This document shows positions 26,841 through 35,446 of a DNA stretch of 64,000 bases, piece by piece. The notes under the pieces were generated by a model, which saw only the letters and a list, made by a program, of their open reading frames with translations, did no database searches and was not told where the DNA came from. The stretch spans positions 806,001 to 870,000 of the forward strand of contig NZ_CP063989.1 of assembly GCF_014595995.2 (NCBI RefSeq), written 5' to 3'. How positions within the stretch are numbered: position 1 is the first letter of the stretch; the number at the start of each line of letters is the position of its first letter. The DNA is from Actinomyces respiraculi. Lineage in GTDB: Bacteria > Actinomycetota > Actinomycetes > Actinomycetales > Actinomycetaceae. Both the position numbers and the translations under genes were made by a program.

Positions 26841-28343
26841 ATGAGCAGCGATTCCGCCCCCGACCCCTTCGACCAGATCGAGCAGGTGCTCGCCTCCCTG
26901 TTCGGTGCTGAGGTCGCCGGCGACGCCGTCGGCGCGTTGCGCGCCTCAGGAGTCAGCCCCGAGGACCTGGTGCGCTCGGGCGCCTTGCCGGACCTGTCGC
27001 AGGTGAGCCCCGGCCAGATGATGGCCCTGCAGGCGCAGATGCAGCAGATGATGGCCGCCTCTGCCAACGAGACCGTCAACTGGACGATGGGCAAGGACCT
27101 CGCGCTGCGCACCGCCGGCGCCCAGGGTGACCCGGTGGTGACGGCCGCCGTCGCCGAGACCACGCGGGGCGCGCTGCGCGTGGCGGATCTGTGGCTCGAC
27201 TCCGTCACCGATCTCATGCCCGCGCCGGGGCCCCGCGAGGCATGGACACGCCAGCAGTGGGTCGAGCGCACCCTCGCCACCTGGCAGGAGGTCTGCGCCC
27301 CGGTCGCCGAGGCCGCCACCAGCGCGCTGACCGACGCCCTCCAGCACCAGGTCGAGCAGCTGGACGCGACAGCTGAGGACGAGGCCGTCGTCCGCCAGGT
27401 CGGCGCGCTCGGCGGCATCATGCGCTCAATGGCGGGCACGGCCTTTGGCATGCAGCTCGGCCACGCCGTCGGGCAGCTCGCCGCCGAGGCCCTGTCCGCC
27501 ACGGATGTCGGTCTGCCCCTGACCACGGAGCCGGGGACCGCCCTCGTGCCCGCGGGCGTGGCGGACTTCGCTGACGGCCTCGTGGCGGACGAGGAGCAGG
27601 TCAGGCTCTTCCTGGCGGTGCGCGAGGCGGCCACCGCACGCCTGTACGCCCACGTGCCCTGGCTGCGCGGCCAGGTCCTGGGGGCGCTCGAGGCCTACGC
27701 GAGGGAGATCCGCATCGACACCGAGGCCGTTGAGGAGGCGGTCGCGCAGGTGGACCCCTCCGACCCGGAGGCGATCCGCACGGCCCTTGAGTCCGGCATG
27801 TTCGCGTCCCAGGACAGCCCGGCGCAGCGCGCCGCCCTGGAGAGCCTGGAGACGCTGCTGGCGCTCGTGGAGGGCTGGGTGGAGGTCGTCACCGCGCGCG
27901 CCACCGCCCCGCACCTGCCGCGGGCCGCGGCACTGCAGGAGATGCTGCGCCGTCGTCGCCTGGCCGGAGGTGCGGCCGAGCAGGTCTTTGCGCGTCTCAT
28001 CGGCCTGCAGTTCCGGCCGCGGCTCGTGCGTGAGGCCGCGCGCCTGTGGGAACGGTTGGGGGTGCAGGCCGGGGACGCCGAGCGTGACGCCTTCTGGCTC
28101 CACCCCGACGTCATGCCGACGGCGGCCGAACTCGCCAGCCCCGATGACTTCCTCACGATGCGCCGGGCGGCCGCGGACATGGACTCCGAGATCGACGCGG
28201 ACCTGGCCTCCCTGCTTGAGGGCACGCTCGGCTACGCCGAGGGCGTGCGCGACGCCGACACACGCCAGGACGCGCCCTCCGAGGAGGACGGTCCCACGGA
28301 GGAGGACGGTCCCACGGAGGAGGACGGTCCCGCGGAGGAGTGA
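26841..28343 (+). CDS. DUF2342 zinc-dependent metalloprotease-like protein
   Basis: 500 aa. Begins MSSDSAPDPFDQIEQVLASLFG; family segments include TRQQWVERTLATWQEVCAPV (about 135-154), SMAGTAFGMQLGHAVGQLA, DEEQVRLFLAVREAATARL, and the late RRRRLAGGAAEQVFARLIGLQ and FWLHPDVMPTAAELASPDDF motifs. Annotated as a putative zinc metalloprotease in actinobacteria (Rv3195 type), although here no HExxH is seen. AGGAAGGA precedes the ATG. The C-terminus carries three direct 6-residue repeats PTEEDG/PAEE. Divergent from the PDZ protease. Confidence 0.85.
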   Translation: MSSDSAPDPFDQIEQVLASLFGAEVAGDAVGALRASGVSPEDLVRSGALPDLSQVSPGQMMALQAQMQQMMAASANETVNWTMGKDLALRTAGAQGDPVVTAAVAETTRGALRVADLWLDSVTDLMPAPGPREAWTRQQWVERTLATWQEVCAPVAEAATSALTDALQHQVEQLDATAEDEAVVRQVGALGGIMRSMAGTAFGMQLGHAVGQLAAEALSATDVGLPLTTEPGTALVPAGVADFADGLVADEEQVRLFLAVREAATARLYAHVPWLRGQVLGALEAYAREIRIDTEAVEEAVAQVDPSDPEAIRTALESGMFASQDSPAQRAALESLETLLALVEGWVEVVTARATAPHLPRAAALQEMLRRRRLAGGAAEQVFARLIGLQFRPRLVREAARLWERLGVQAGDAERDAFWLHPDVMPTAAELASPDDFLTMRRAAADMDSEIDADLASLLEGTLGYAEGVRDADTRQDAPSEEDGPTEEDGPTEEDGPAEE

Positions 28344-28383
28344 CGACGGCCTGGGTGGGCCGGGGGAGTGCGGGCCGACCGGC

Positions 28384-28953
28384 TCAGTCCAGGGTGCTGC
28401 GCAGCGCCTCGATAAGCCCGGGGATGATCGCCTCGCCCTGGGTGACATTGGCATCGTCGTCCTGGCGCCGCCCGCGCACCGCGCACCAGGACTCGCCCGT
28501 GCGCAGGACGCCCACGACCATGCGCACGTCGTTCGTGCCGGGGTCCTGGCGCATGACGGCCAGGCGCTGCTCCGCGTCCGCGATCGCCGCCGCCCGCTCC
28601 TGCGCCTCAAGGGGCACGGTCATCTGCTCCACGCTCAGCACGACGCCGTCAACCGTCTCCGGCCAGGCCAGCTGGCCGAGGAGCTGCTCGAGATTCGCCG
28701 ACGCCGGCAGGTCCTCCTGCTCGATGACGGTCAGCGCCGTCGGGTCCGCCTGGGACTCGGCGAGGGCGGCGGCGTCGAGCAGGGAGGCCAGGGACGGGTC
28801 CTGCTCGAGCGCCGCGGCGGTGCGCACGAGCGCGAAGACGCCAACCGGGGCGTCCCAGCCCCGCTGCGCGACGTGGGACTCGACCTCGACGACGGTGCGG
28901 GCGAGGGAGGTCTGCTGGGGACTCATGCGGGTGCTGGGCTGGGAGGAGGGCAT
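28384..28953 (-). CDS. PPA1309-family conserved hypothetical protein
   Basis: 189 aa, soluble. The pattern MSPQQTSLARTVVEVESHVAQRGWD..., VDGVVLSVEQMTVP and DPGTNDVRMVVGVLRTGESWCAVR matches the actinobacterial PPA1309 family, usually next to the UPF0182 gene as here. Function unknown. Converges on the DUF2342 gene and diverges from UPF0182 with a 181-base spacer that must hold both promoters. Confidence 0.75.
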   Translation of the reverse strand: MPSSQPSTRMSPQQTSLARTVVEVESHVAQRGWDAPVGVFALVRTAAALEQDPSLASLLDAAALAESQADPTALTVIEQEDLPASANLEQLLGQLAWPETVDGVVLSVEQMTVPLEAQERAAAIADAEQRLAVMRQDPGTNDVRMVVGVLRTGESWCAVRGRRQDDDANVTQGEAIIPGLIEALRSTLD

Positions 28954-29134
28954 GGGCGCAGCCTAGGTGCGTTCGGGCAGGTCGGCACCGGCCCGGTGAG
29001 TGTGCGCCAGGGGCGGACGGCTTTGGCCACGGCGACGGCGGCATGGGACGATGGGCACACCCAGACCCCTGGTGCACCGGGGGACCACGCGCCGCTACGC
29101 GGTGCTGATGCTGCCGAGACGACGGAGTGTTCCT

Positions 29135-32100
29135 GTGAGCATGAGGCCCGACGACGAGTCCCCCGACAAGCCCGACGACGAGTCCGGACCCTCCGGGTCC
29201 GAGTCCCTGAGCCGCGAGGACCGGGTCCGTGGCGGTTTCTTCCAGCCCGACGGCGCCGGCCGCAGGGCCTCGTCCTCGGACCGAGGCTCTGACCGCGCCT
29301 CCCAGGGCGACAGCTCCCGGGGCGATGACGGCCGCAGTGGCCGCAAGGACGACGAGCCCGAGGAGGAGGCCGTGGAGGCCGCCGGGCCCGACGACGAGAG
29401 CTTCTCCCCGGCGTCGATGCTCGGCTTCGACCCGGCTGTCCTCTTCGGTCTCGGTGCCGCGGGCGCCGGTGCCGCAGGCGGTCGCGCCGCCCGTCCGGCG
29501 GGCTCGGGCTCCTCCGGTGGCGGTGGGCGCCCCACCCGCCCCGTGGAGGCCCCCTCATTCCGTCCCGGCCCCCTGGCCTGGACCGTCATCATCCTGGCGG
29601 CGGCCGCCCTCGCCATCGGATTCCTCTCACGCACCTGGACCGAGGTCCTGTGGTTCAACCAGCTCGGCTTCGCCAGGGTCCTGTGGACCCAGTGGATTGC
29701 GGCGGGCGTGCTCTTCGCCGTCGGCTTCCTGCTGACGTTCGGCGCCGTGAGCTGGGCGATGCGCTCGGCCTACCGCACCCGGGAGATCGACCTGCCCCGG
29801 GACGAGGCCGCCCGCAACCTTGAGGCCTACCGCACGGCGGTCGAGCCGCTGCGCCGGCCGCTCATGTGGGTGGTGCCCGCCGTGCTGGCCCTGTTCTCCT
29901 CCGCCTGGGAGCTCGCCCCCCACTGGCGTGAGGTGCTGCTCGCGGTCAACTCCCAGCCCTTCGGCGTGAGCGACCCCGAGTTCGGCCACGACGTCTCCTT
30001 CTACGTCTTCATCCTGCCGGCGCTGACCGTCGCGGTCTCCTACCTGCGAGGGATTGTCGTCTTCTCCGCGATCGCCAGTGTCGCGGTCCACTACCTCTAC
30101 GGCGGCATCTCCGTGGCCCGCAGCCCGCACTTCACCCGGCCCGCCCGCGTCCACCTGGCCGTCTTCCTCGCCCTGTACGCCCTGCTGCGCGGCGCCGGCT
30201 ACTGGCTCAACCGCTACGAGGCCCTGTACGCCTCCGGCACGAAGTTCGACGGCGCCGGCTATACGGCCGTGCACGCCTCAATCCCGGCCGACGCGATCCT
30301 GGCAGCCATCAGCGCGGTCATCGCCGTGATGTTCCTGCTGTCGGTGCGCTCGAGCTCGTGGCGCCTGCCGGTGACGGGCGTCGTCGTCATGGTCGTCTCC
30401 GCCCTGCTCATCGGCACCGGCTACCCGCTCGTCATCCAGCGCTTCGTCGTCGACCCCAATGCCCAGCGTCAGGAGTCCACCTACATCGACCGCAACATCA
30501 GGGCGACCCTGGCCGCCTACGGGCTGGAGGGCATCAAGGTCACGTCCTACGACGCGGCCACCACCGCCCAGGCGGGCCAGCTCAAGGAGGACGCCGAGTC
30601 GACGACGTCGATCCGCCTGCTGGACCCGAACCTCGTCTCACCGACCTTCCGCCAGCTGCAGCAGAACAAGCAGTACTACTCCTTCGCCGGCTCGCTCAAC
30701 GTCGACCGCTACATGATCGACGGCGCCAGCCGGGACACGGTCATCGCCGTGCGCGAGCTCAACTTCGACGGGCTCGACGCCAGCCAGCGCACCTGGATCA
30801 ACGAGCACACCGTGTACACGCACGGCTACGGCGTTGTCACCGCCTACGGCAACACGGTCGCCTCAGGTGGCTACCCCTCCTTCTGGGAGGGTGGCATCCC
30901 CTCGACCGGTGACCTGGGTGAGTACGAGCCGCGCATCTACTTCGGCCAGGCCTCGCCGTCGTACTCCATTGTTGGTGGCGACGACGGCGGCAACCCGCGC
31001 GAGCTCGACTACCCGGACGACGCCTCCGCCTCCGGCCAGGTCAACACGACCTTCGCCGGCAACGGCGGGCCCGATGTCTCCAACCCCTGGAACCGCCTGC
31101 TGTACGCGGTCAGGTTCCAGGAGATGAACATCCTGTTCTCCACCGAGGTGCGCGACGGCTCGCAGATCCTCTACGAGCGCGACCCCGCCGCGCGTGTGCG
31201 CAAGATAGCCCCCTGGCTGACTCTTGACGGCAACCCCTACCCGGCCGTTGTCGACCACGACGACGACCCGACCACCCCCAAGCGGGTCGTGTGGGTCCTG
31301 GACGGCTATACGACGACGAACAACTATCCGTACTCGCAGCACGAGTCCCTCGAGACCGTTATGGCCTCGCCCAACGGCGGGCCCCTCCTGCTGGGTGCGC
31401 CCGCCGAGTCCAACTACGTGCGCAACTCCGTCAAGGCGGTCGTTGACGCCTACGACGGCTCCGTCACCCTTTACGAGTGGGACGAGGACGACCCGGTGCT
31501 CTCCGCCTGGGAGGCCATCTTCCCCGGCTCGGTGACCCCCATGAGTGAGATGAGCGCCGACCTCATGTCGCACATGCGATACCCGGAGGACCTGTTCAAG
31601 GTCCAGCGCACCATCATGGCGAGCTACCACGTGACCGACGCCAACGAGTTCTACTCCGGCGGTGACTTCTGGAAGGTCCCGGACGACCCGACGACCTCCC
31701 GTGAGGACACGCAGGACCCGTACTACCTCACGTTGCAGATGCCGGACCAGGACTCGGCCTCCTTCTCCCTGTCCAGCGTCTACATCATCGGCGGTAACAC
31801 CGACCGCAACGTGCTCACGGGCTTCATGGCCGTCGACTCCGAGACCTCCTCGGGGCAGTCGGGTGTGCGCAACCCGAACTACGGGCGGATCCGCCTGCTG
31901 GAGCTGCCGCGCTCGTCGAACGTTGCCGGGCCCGGTCAGGTGCAGAACAACTTCGACTCCAACGCTGCCGTCTCTCAGGTCCTCAACCTGCTGAGCCAGC
32001 AGGGCTCTGAGGTCATCAAGGGCAACCTGCTCACCCTGCCCGTGGGCGGGGGCCTGCTGTACGTGCAGCCCGTGTACGTCCAGTCCTCCTCGGACACGAA

Positions 32101-32569
32101 GTACCCGCTGCTGCGCAAGGTCCTGGTCTACTTCGGCGACCAGGTCGGCTTCGCGGACACGCTCTCCGAGGCGCTGGACCAGGTCTTCGGTGGGGACTCG
32201 GGCGCCACCACGGGTGAGGAGGCGGTCGACGGCGATGCCGCTGCCGCCAATGACACCTCCGAGACTCTGGAGCAGGGCGACGGTGCGGGCGCCTCTGCGA
32301 CGGGTGCGGCCACCGACCCGGTGCCCGCCCCCTCGTCCACGGCCACCCCGGCCACCCCGGCCGCCCCGGCCACCCCGGCGGCCCCCGGCTCCGGGAACCC
32401 GCAGGCCGACCTCAACGCGGCGCTGGCGGACGCCCAGACGGCGCTGGCGGACGCGGACGCCGCTCTCACAGCCGGTGACTGGGCGGCCTACGGTGATGCC
32501 CAGACACGGCTGAACGAGGCCATCAACCGGGCGGTCGCCGCCCAGAAGCAGATCAACAGCCAAGGCTGA
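29135..32569 (+). CDS. UPF0182 large membrane protein
   Basis: 1144 aa from the GTG at 29135, which has GGAG at 7-base spacing; ATG at 29108 and 29141 are alternatives. An unusually long charged N-terminal tail (about 1-145) precedes about seven membrane helices (first GPLAWTVIILAAAALAIGFL at about 148-167, last near 440-460). The large extracytoplasmic domain carries VIQRFVVDPNAQ, YIDRNI, NWDRYMID-like and SYHVTDANEFYSGGDFWKVP motifs typical of UPF0182. The C-terminus is an Ala/Pro/Thr repeat followed by a helical tail. Homologue of Rv3193c; role unknown. Confidence 0.9.
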   Translation: MSMRPDDESPDKPDDESGPSGSESLSREDRVRGGFFQPDGAGRRASSSDRGSDRASQGDSSRGDDGRSGRKDDEPEEEAVEAAGPDDESFSPASMLGFDPAVLFGLGAAGAGAAGGRAARPAGSGSSGGGGRPTRPVEAPSFRPGPLAWTVIILAAAALAIGFLSRTWTEVLWFNQLGFARVLWTQWIAAGVLFAVGFLLTFGAVSWAMRSAYRTREIDLPRDEAARNLEAYRTAVEPLRRPLMWVVPAVLALFSSAWELAPHWREVLLAVNSQPFGVSDPEFGHDVSFYVFILPALTVAVSYLRGIVVFSAIASVAVHYLYGGISVARSPHFTRPARVHLAVFLALYALLRGAGYWLNRYEALYASGTKFDGAGYTAVHASIPADAILAAISAVIAVMFLLSVRSSSWRLPVTGVVVMVVSALLIGTGYPLVIQRFVVDPNAQRQESTYIDRNIRATLAAYGLEGIKVTSYDAATTAQAGQLKEDAESTTSIRLLDPNLVSPTFRQLQQNKQYYSFAGSLNVDRYMIDGASRDTVIAVRELNFDGLDASQRTWINEHTVYTHGYGVVTAYGNTVASGGYPSFWEGGIPSTGDLGEYEPRIYFGQASPSYSIVGGDDGGNPRELDYPDDASASGQVNTTFAGNGGPDVSNPWNRLLYAVRFQEMNILFSTEVRDGSQILYERDPAARVRKIAPWLTLDGNPYPAVVDHDDDPTTPKRVVWVLDGYTTTNNYPYSQHESLETVMASPNGGPLLLGAPAESNYVRNSVKAVVDAYDGSVTLYEWDEDDPVLSAWEAIFPGSVTPMSEMSADLMSHMRYPEDLFKVQRTIMASYHVTDANEFYSGGDFWKVPDDPTTSREDTQDPYYLTLQMPDQDSASFSLSSVYIIGGNTDRNVLTGFMAVDSETSSGQSGVRNPNYGRIRLLELPRSSNVAGPGQVQNNFDSNAAVSQVLNLLSQQGSEVIKGNLLTLPVGGGLLYVQPVYVQSSSDTKYPLLRKVLVYFGDQVGFADTLSEALDQVFGGDSGATTGEEAVDGDAAAANDTSETLEQGDGAGASATGAATDPVPAPSSTATPATPAAPATPAAPGSGNPQADLNAALADAQTALADADAALTAGDWAAYGDAQTRLNEAINRAVAAQKQINSQG

Positions 32570-32583
32570 GAACGCGGGCTGAG

Positions 32584-32632
32584 GGCACGGGGTGACGGGC
32601 CGGGCGGGGAGTCCGGGCCGGCACCCCGTGCC
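32584..32632 (+). terminator. Long hairpin after UPF0182 gene
   Basis: GGCACGGGGTG and CACCCCGTGCC form an 11-base perfect stem around a GC-rich loop 15-63 bases after the UPF0182 stop codon. It lacks a T run. Confidence 0.55.
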
Positions 32633-32799
32633 AGTCTTGGGCTCGCCCGTCTGAGGTTGGCCCGGCAGCCCGACGCGCCTACTGAGGGGCCGGGCCGGCC
32701 TCCAGGTGCGCGACCGGCACGTGCTTCGCCTGACCCGCCTGTTGAGGGGCCGGAGCCTCCTGGCTCACACGCGGGTGAGCAAGGGCACGGCCAATCTGT

Positions 32800-32829
32800 T
32801 TGAGTTCGCCTGCCGGGGCGGCCTACAGT
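32800..32829 (+). promoter_or_regulatory. Promoter of initiator tRNA
   Basis: TTGAGT at 32800-32805 and TACAGT at 32824-32829 with an 18-base spacer; the predicted start lies a few bases before the mature tRNA at 32842. Confidence 0.6.
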
Positions 32830-32841
32830 AGGCCTCACCGA

Positions 32842-32918
32842 CGCGGGGTGGAGCAGTTCGGTAGCTCGCCGGGCTCATAACCCGGAGGTCGCAGGTTCGA
32901 ATCCTGTCCCCGCTACCA
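32842..32918 (+). tRNA. Initiator tRNA-Met (CAT)
   Basis: 77 bases including encoded CCA. Anticodon CAT in the loop CTCATAA. Acceptor CGCGGGG pairs with CCCCGCT leaving a C1:U72 mismatch, and the anticodon stem ends in three G:C pairs (GGG/CCC); both are initiator features. T arm GGTTCGAATCC. Its 3' end borders the mobile island that follows. Confidence 0.97.
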
Positions 32919-32920
32919 GA

Positions 32921-32968
32921 AAAGCCCGGTATCCAGGCGAAAAGTCGCTGAGATACCGGGCTTTGTTT
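32921..32968 (+). terminator. Rho-independent terminator of the tRNA
   Basis: AAAGCCCGGTATC (32921-32933) and GATACCGGGCTTT (32952-32964) form a perfect 13-base stem followed by GTTTTG, directly after the tRNA CCA. Confidence 0.85.
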
Positions 32969-33116
32969 TGGCCGGATGAAGGCGATTCCGGCTTATACGA
33001 CAGTTCGTGTTGGTGTGGGTTCTGGTTTTCGTTGGTGTGTGGCGGCTTTGTGGGTGTTGGTGTGGGTGGAGTTTGACCTTGGACGTCTGGTGTATGGGCT
33101 GCGGGGTCGGCGGCGG

Positions 33117-33458
33117 TCAGGCTCCGGGGGTGGTGCGCCTAGAGAGGTAGGCCTCGAGGGCGTCGCGGATGACGGCGCTGGCAGTGGTGTTGTGCTTGGC
33201 GGAGTACGCGTCGAGGGCATTGTTGGTGTGCTCGGGCAGGCGGACCTGTCGGCGGGGCGAGCGGCCGCGTCCGGTGGCGTGGTCGTGTCCGAGGTTGGGG
33301 CGCCCTTGGAGGATGGCGTCGAGCTCGTCGTCGCTGATGCGTGAGCCGCCACGAGGCGTGCCGCGACCGATGATGGGGATCCGTCCGGCGGTGACGTCCT
33401 CATCGAGCTGGTCGTAGTAGGCCTGCTCGGCCTCGGTGAAGGTGTGGTTGTTGGACAT
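33117..33458 (-). CDS. Ribbon-helix-helix (CopG/Arc-like) protein, paralog 1
   Basis: 113 aa. The C-terminal third (about 70-107) reads [20 protein letters not shown] then [14 protein letters not shown], a ribbon strand plus two helices typical of RHH DNA-binding proteins. The acidic N-terminal part resembles antitoxin N-termini. AAAGGAGCGCC precedes the ATG. A close paralog is at 37418, so the two bracket the parA-integrase segment. No toxin partner is recognisable next to it. It may control partition or an element promoter. Confidence 0.75.
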   Translation of the reverse strand: MSNNHTFTEAEQAYYDQLDEDVTAGRIPIIGRGTPRGGSRISDDELDAILQGRPNLGHDHATGRGRSPRRQVRLPEHTNNALDAYSAKHNTTASAVIRDALEAYLSRRTTPGA

Positions 33459-33490
33459 GGCGCTCCTTTCTCAGCGGTTGTCGTCGATGG

Positions 33491-33701
33491 AAGGGCGGGG
33501 TCGGCAAGACGTCGACGACCGTCAACCTCGCTGCCCGTCTCACAGCCGCTGGCCAGCGGGTCCTCGTCGTCGACGCCGACCCCCAGGCTAACGCCACCAG
33601 CACCCTGGACGTCGAGGTCGACGACGACACCCGCACCCTCAACGACGTGCTGGCCGCCGTGGCCACCGGCCAGGCCGGCGCCATCGCCGCGGCCATCACG
33701 C
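33491..33701 (+). pseudogene. ParA ATPase, N-terminal fragment
   Basis: Reads [18 protein letters not shown] (deviant Walker A), [16 protein letters not shown] (Walker A' aspartates) and [12 protein letters not shown], unmistakably ParA/Soj-type partition ATPase. The first roughly 10 codons, including the start, are absent, and the gene is cut at 33702 by the end of an IS256-type remnant. The last codons of the gene reappear at 34347 in another frame. Confidence 0.8.
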
Positions 33702-34346
33702 GAGCCTGTCGATGTGTTTGTGTAAGTGGTTTGTGTCATAGGTGGGGGGTTGATTCGTTCCGGGTAGGCCAGGGCCAGTTGCTGGAGGGGTTGTTTCCAG
33801 GTGGTGGCCACCGCTCCCTCCACGAGCCGGCCCTTGGCCTTGCGTGTGCTGGCGGGTAGGTTCCTGTCCCTTCTCGCGCTGTCTGGCGCGCTTGTCCTCA
33901 ATGCTGCGGATGGCCAGCCACAGCAGCTTGATGGCGGCGGCGTCGGAGGGGAGCCGGCCCCGGTTCTTCGACACCTTGCGCAGCTGGTAGCTCAGCGACT
34001 CGATACTGTTGGTGGTGCAGATGACCCGGCGCAGCATCGGCGAACGCCAGGAACGGCGTGAAACGCTCCCAGGCGTCGGTGAGGGTCCTGAGAGCCGCCG
34101 GGTGGCGCTGGCCGAGCTCGCTGGCCTCGAAGGCAGCCAGGGCCTTTGTGGCGGCCTCCTCGTTGGCGGCCTGGTAGACCGGCCGCAGCGCGGCGCACAC
34201 GGCTTTGCGGTCCTTGTGGGACACGAGCCTTGTGGCGGCCCGGATGGTGCACCACGCAGGTCTGGACGGTGGCCTGCGGCCAGGTCGCCTCCATCGCCCC
34301 GGGGAACCCGGTCAGCCCGTCGCAGCACACGACCAGCACGTCCGCC
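33702..34346 (-). pseudogene. IS256/Mutator-type transposase remnant inside parA
   Basis: Reading on the minus strand: DVLVVCCDGLTGFPGAMEA in one frame (near 34340-34260), then HKDRKAVCAALRPVYQAANE...WERFTPFLAFAD in a second, then ICTTNSIESLSYQLRKVSKN and AAIKLLWLAIRSIEDKRARQ in a third. The N-terminal half is missing and at least two frameshifts are present. The 3' outer end GAGCCTGTCGATGTG at 33702 resembles IS256-family ends; the other end is lost, so no target duplication can be checked. Confidence 0.8.
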
Positions 34347-34439
34347 ACCAACCGCGTCCCCGTCCCCCGCCAGGAGGGACGCGACTACGTGCTCGCCCTC
34401 GACGCCGTCGCCCGCCACCTGACCCAGGAGACCCGATGA
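34347..34439 (+). pseudogene. ParA C-terminal fragment
   Basis: About 30 codons ending RDYVLALDAVARHL and a stop that overlaps the next ATG (ATGA). The frame differs from the N-terminal ParA piece, and the overlap with the next gene is the normal parA-partner coupling. I read it as the other side of the interrupted parA. Confidence 0.6.
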
Positions 34440-34825
34440 AGCCCCAACCCCGCCGCCGCCCGACCCCACCCATCCCCAAGGCCACCGGCCCCGACCCCGC
34501 CAACCTCAACGCCAGCGTTAGGAACAACGCTGGCGTTGCGACCAACGCCAGCGTTCAGCCGAACGCTGGCAGACCGACAGCCCGTCGCACCACCACCGTC
34601 AAGAAGATGACGCTGCGCCTCGACGAGCACGACCTCGGCCGCATCCGGGCCGCCTGGATCAACGACCTCGCCCACGGGGGCCACTGCCCCAGCCTCAACG
34701 CCTGGATCGTCGAGCTGATCATGGACCAGGTCGAGGCCACCGAGCAGGCACGCAACGACGGCGCCCCCTACGCCCCCATCCCAGCCGGCCAGATCCCCAC
34801 CGGCCGACCACGCGCCCTCGAATGA
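34436..34825 (+). CDS. Small ParA-partner protein (ParB-like role), contains encoded hexapeptide repeats
   Basis: 129 aa. Pro/Arg-rich N-terminus, then four hexapeptide repeats NASVRN, NAGVAT, NASVQP, NAGRPT (about 25-48), then TTTVKKMTLRLDEHDLGRIRAAW...SLNAWIVELIMDQVEATE, a basic strand-helix-helix segment that may be RHH-like DNA binding. Starts with ATGA overlap at the parA stop, as centromere-binding partners do. The repeat-encoding DNA is itself the 18-bp-phased parS-like array, so the gene may carry its own binding sites. Assigned by position, not by homology. Confidence 0.6.
   Translation: MKPQPRRRPTPPIPKATGPDPANLNASVRNNAGVATNASVQPNAGRPTARRTTTVKKMTLRLDEHDLGRIRAAWINDLAHGGHCPSLNAWIVELIMDQVEATEQARNDGAPYAPIPAGQIPTGRPRALE
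34508..34570. repeat. 18-bp-phased parS-like repeats
   Basis: AACGCCAGCGTT at 34508, AACGCTGGCGTT at 34526, AACGCCAGCGTT at 34544 and AACGCTGGC at 34562: near-palindromic 12-mers whose starts are exactly 18 bases apart and which alternate between reverse complements. Two more occur at 36135-36164 with the same phasing. Confidence 0.8.
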
Positions 34826-34945
34826 ACGCCGCAGTAACGTCAGACGTGGTCGTCATCGATAGCGTGCCCCCTGGCTCTCACCCCCGCGCCTGGGCGACAC
34901 TAGAGGCAGCATTATCAGACCACGACGACAGGCAAGGAGGATCCC

Positions 34946-35446
34946 ATGGCTTTCAAGGGCATCGTGCTGAGCATCGGTGAACTCGTCGAGCAGGCCCAGG
35001 CCGAACCCTCCTCCCAGGGGCCGACCAAGCCCGACGACCACCGTCTCCTCCACACAGCCGCCGGCGAAGCGGCCGACGGCGCCATGCTCCTGCGCCGAGG
35101 AGCAAGCCTCACAGACGTCTGGCGCTTCGGCATCATCCAGGCCCTGGACGACTACGCCTCCACCGTCCGACGCGGAGGCATCCGCCTGGGCGCGAGGTTC
35201 TTCGACGACGAACCCGCCCCCACCGGCGCCATCGAGGTGGACGCCGCCTTCGCGGCCCTGGCCGAGCACCTGGCCGAACGCGACGGGTGGGAAGCGCCCA
35301 CCTGGGCCGGTCAGCCCTGGCGAGTCACCACCGGCTGGTACCCCGACGTCATTGCGTGGGAACGCGACGAAGCCCGCCGCACGAGCCCTCCGGCCTTCCG
35401 CCAGCGGGGCATCTACATCACCCCACGCGGGCTGGAGCGCGCATGA
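34946..35446 (+). CDS. Hypothetical protein, putative antitoxin partner of the nucleotidyltransferase
   Basis: 166 aa, soluble, acidic. Not recognised by name. GCAAGGAGGATCCC is a strong Shine-Dalgarno. A segment SLTDVWRFGIIQALDDYAST (about 53-72) is helical. Its stop overlaps the start of the downstream nucleotidyltransferase (ATGA). Tight coupling to a DUF6036-like nucleotidyltransferase fits the antitoxin-first order of such toxin-antitoxin or abortive-infection pairs; that is inference from arrangement. Confidence 0.6.
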   Translation: MAFKGIVLSIGELVEQAQAEPSSQGPTKPDDHRLLHTAAGEAADGAMLLRRGASLTDVWRFGIIQALDDYASTVRRGGIRLGARFFDDEPAPTGAIEVDAAFAALAEHLAERDGWEAPTWAGQPWRVTTGWYPDVIAWERDEARRTSPPAFRQRGIYITPRGLERA

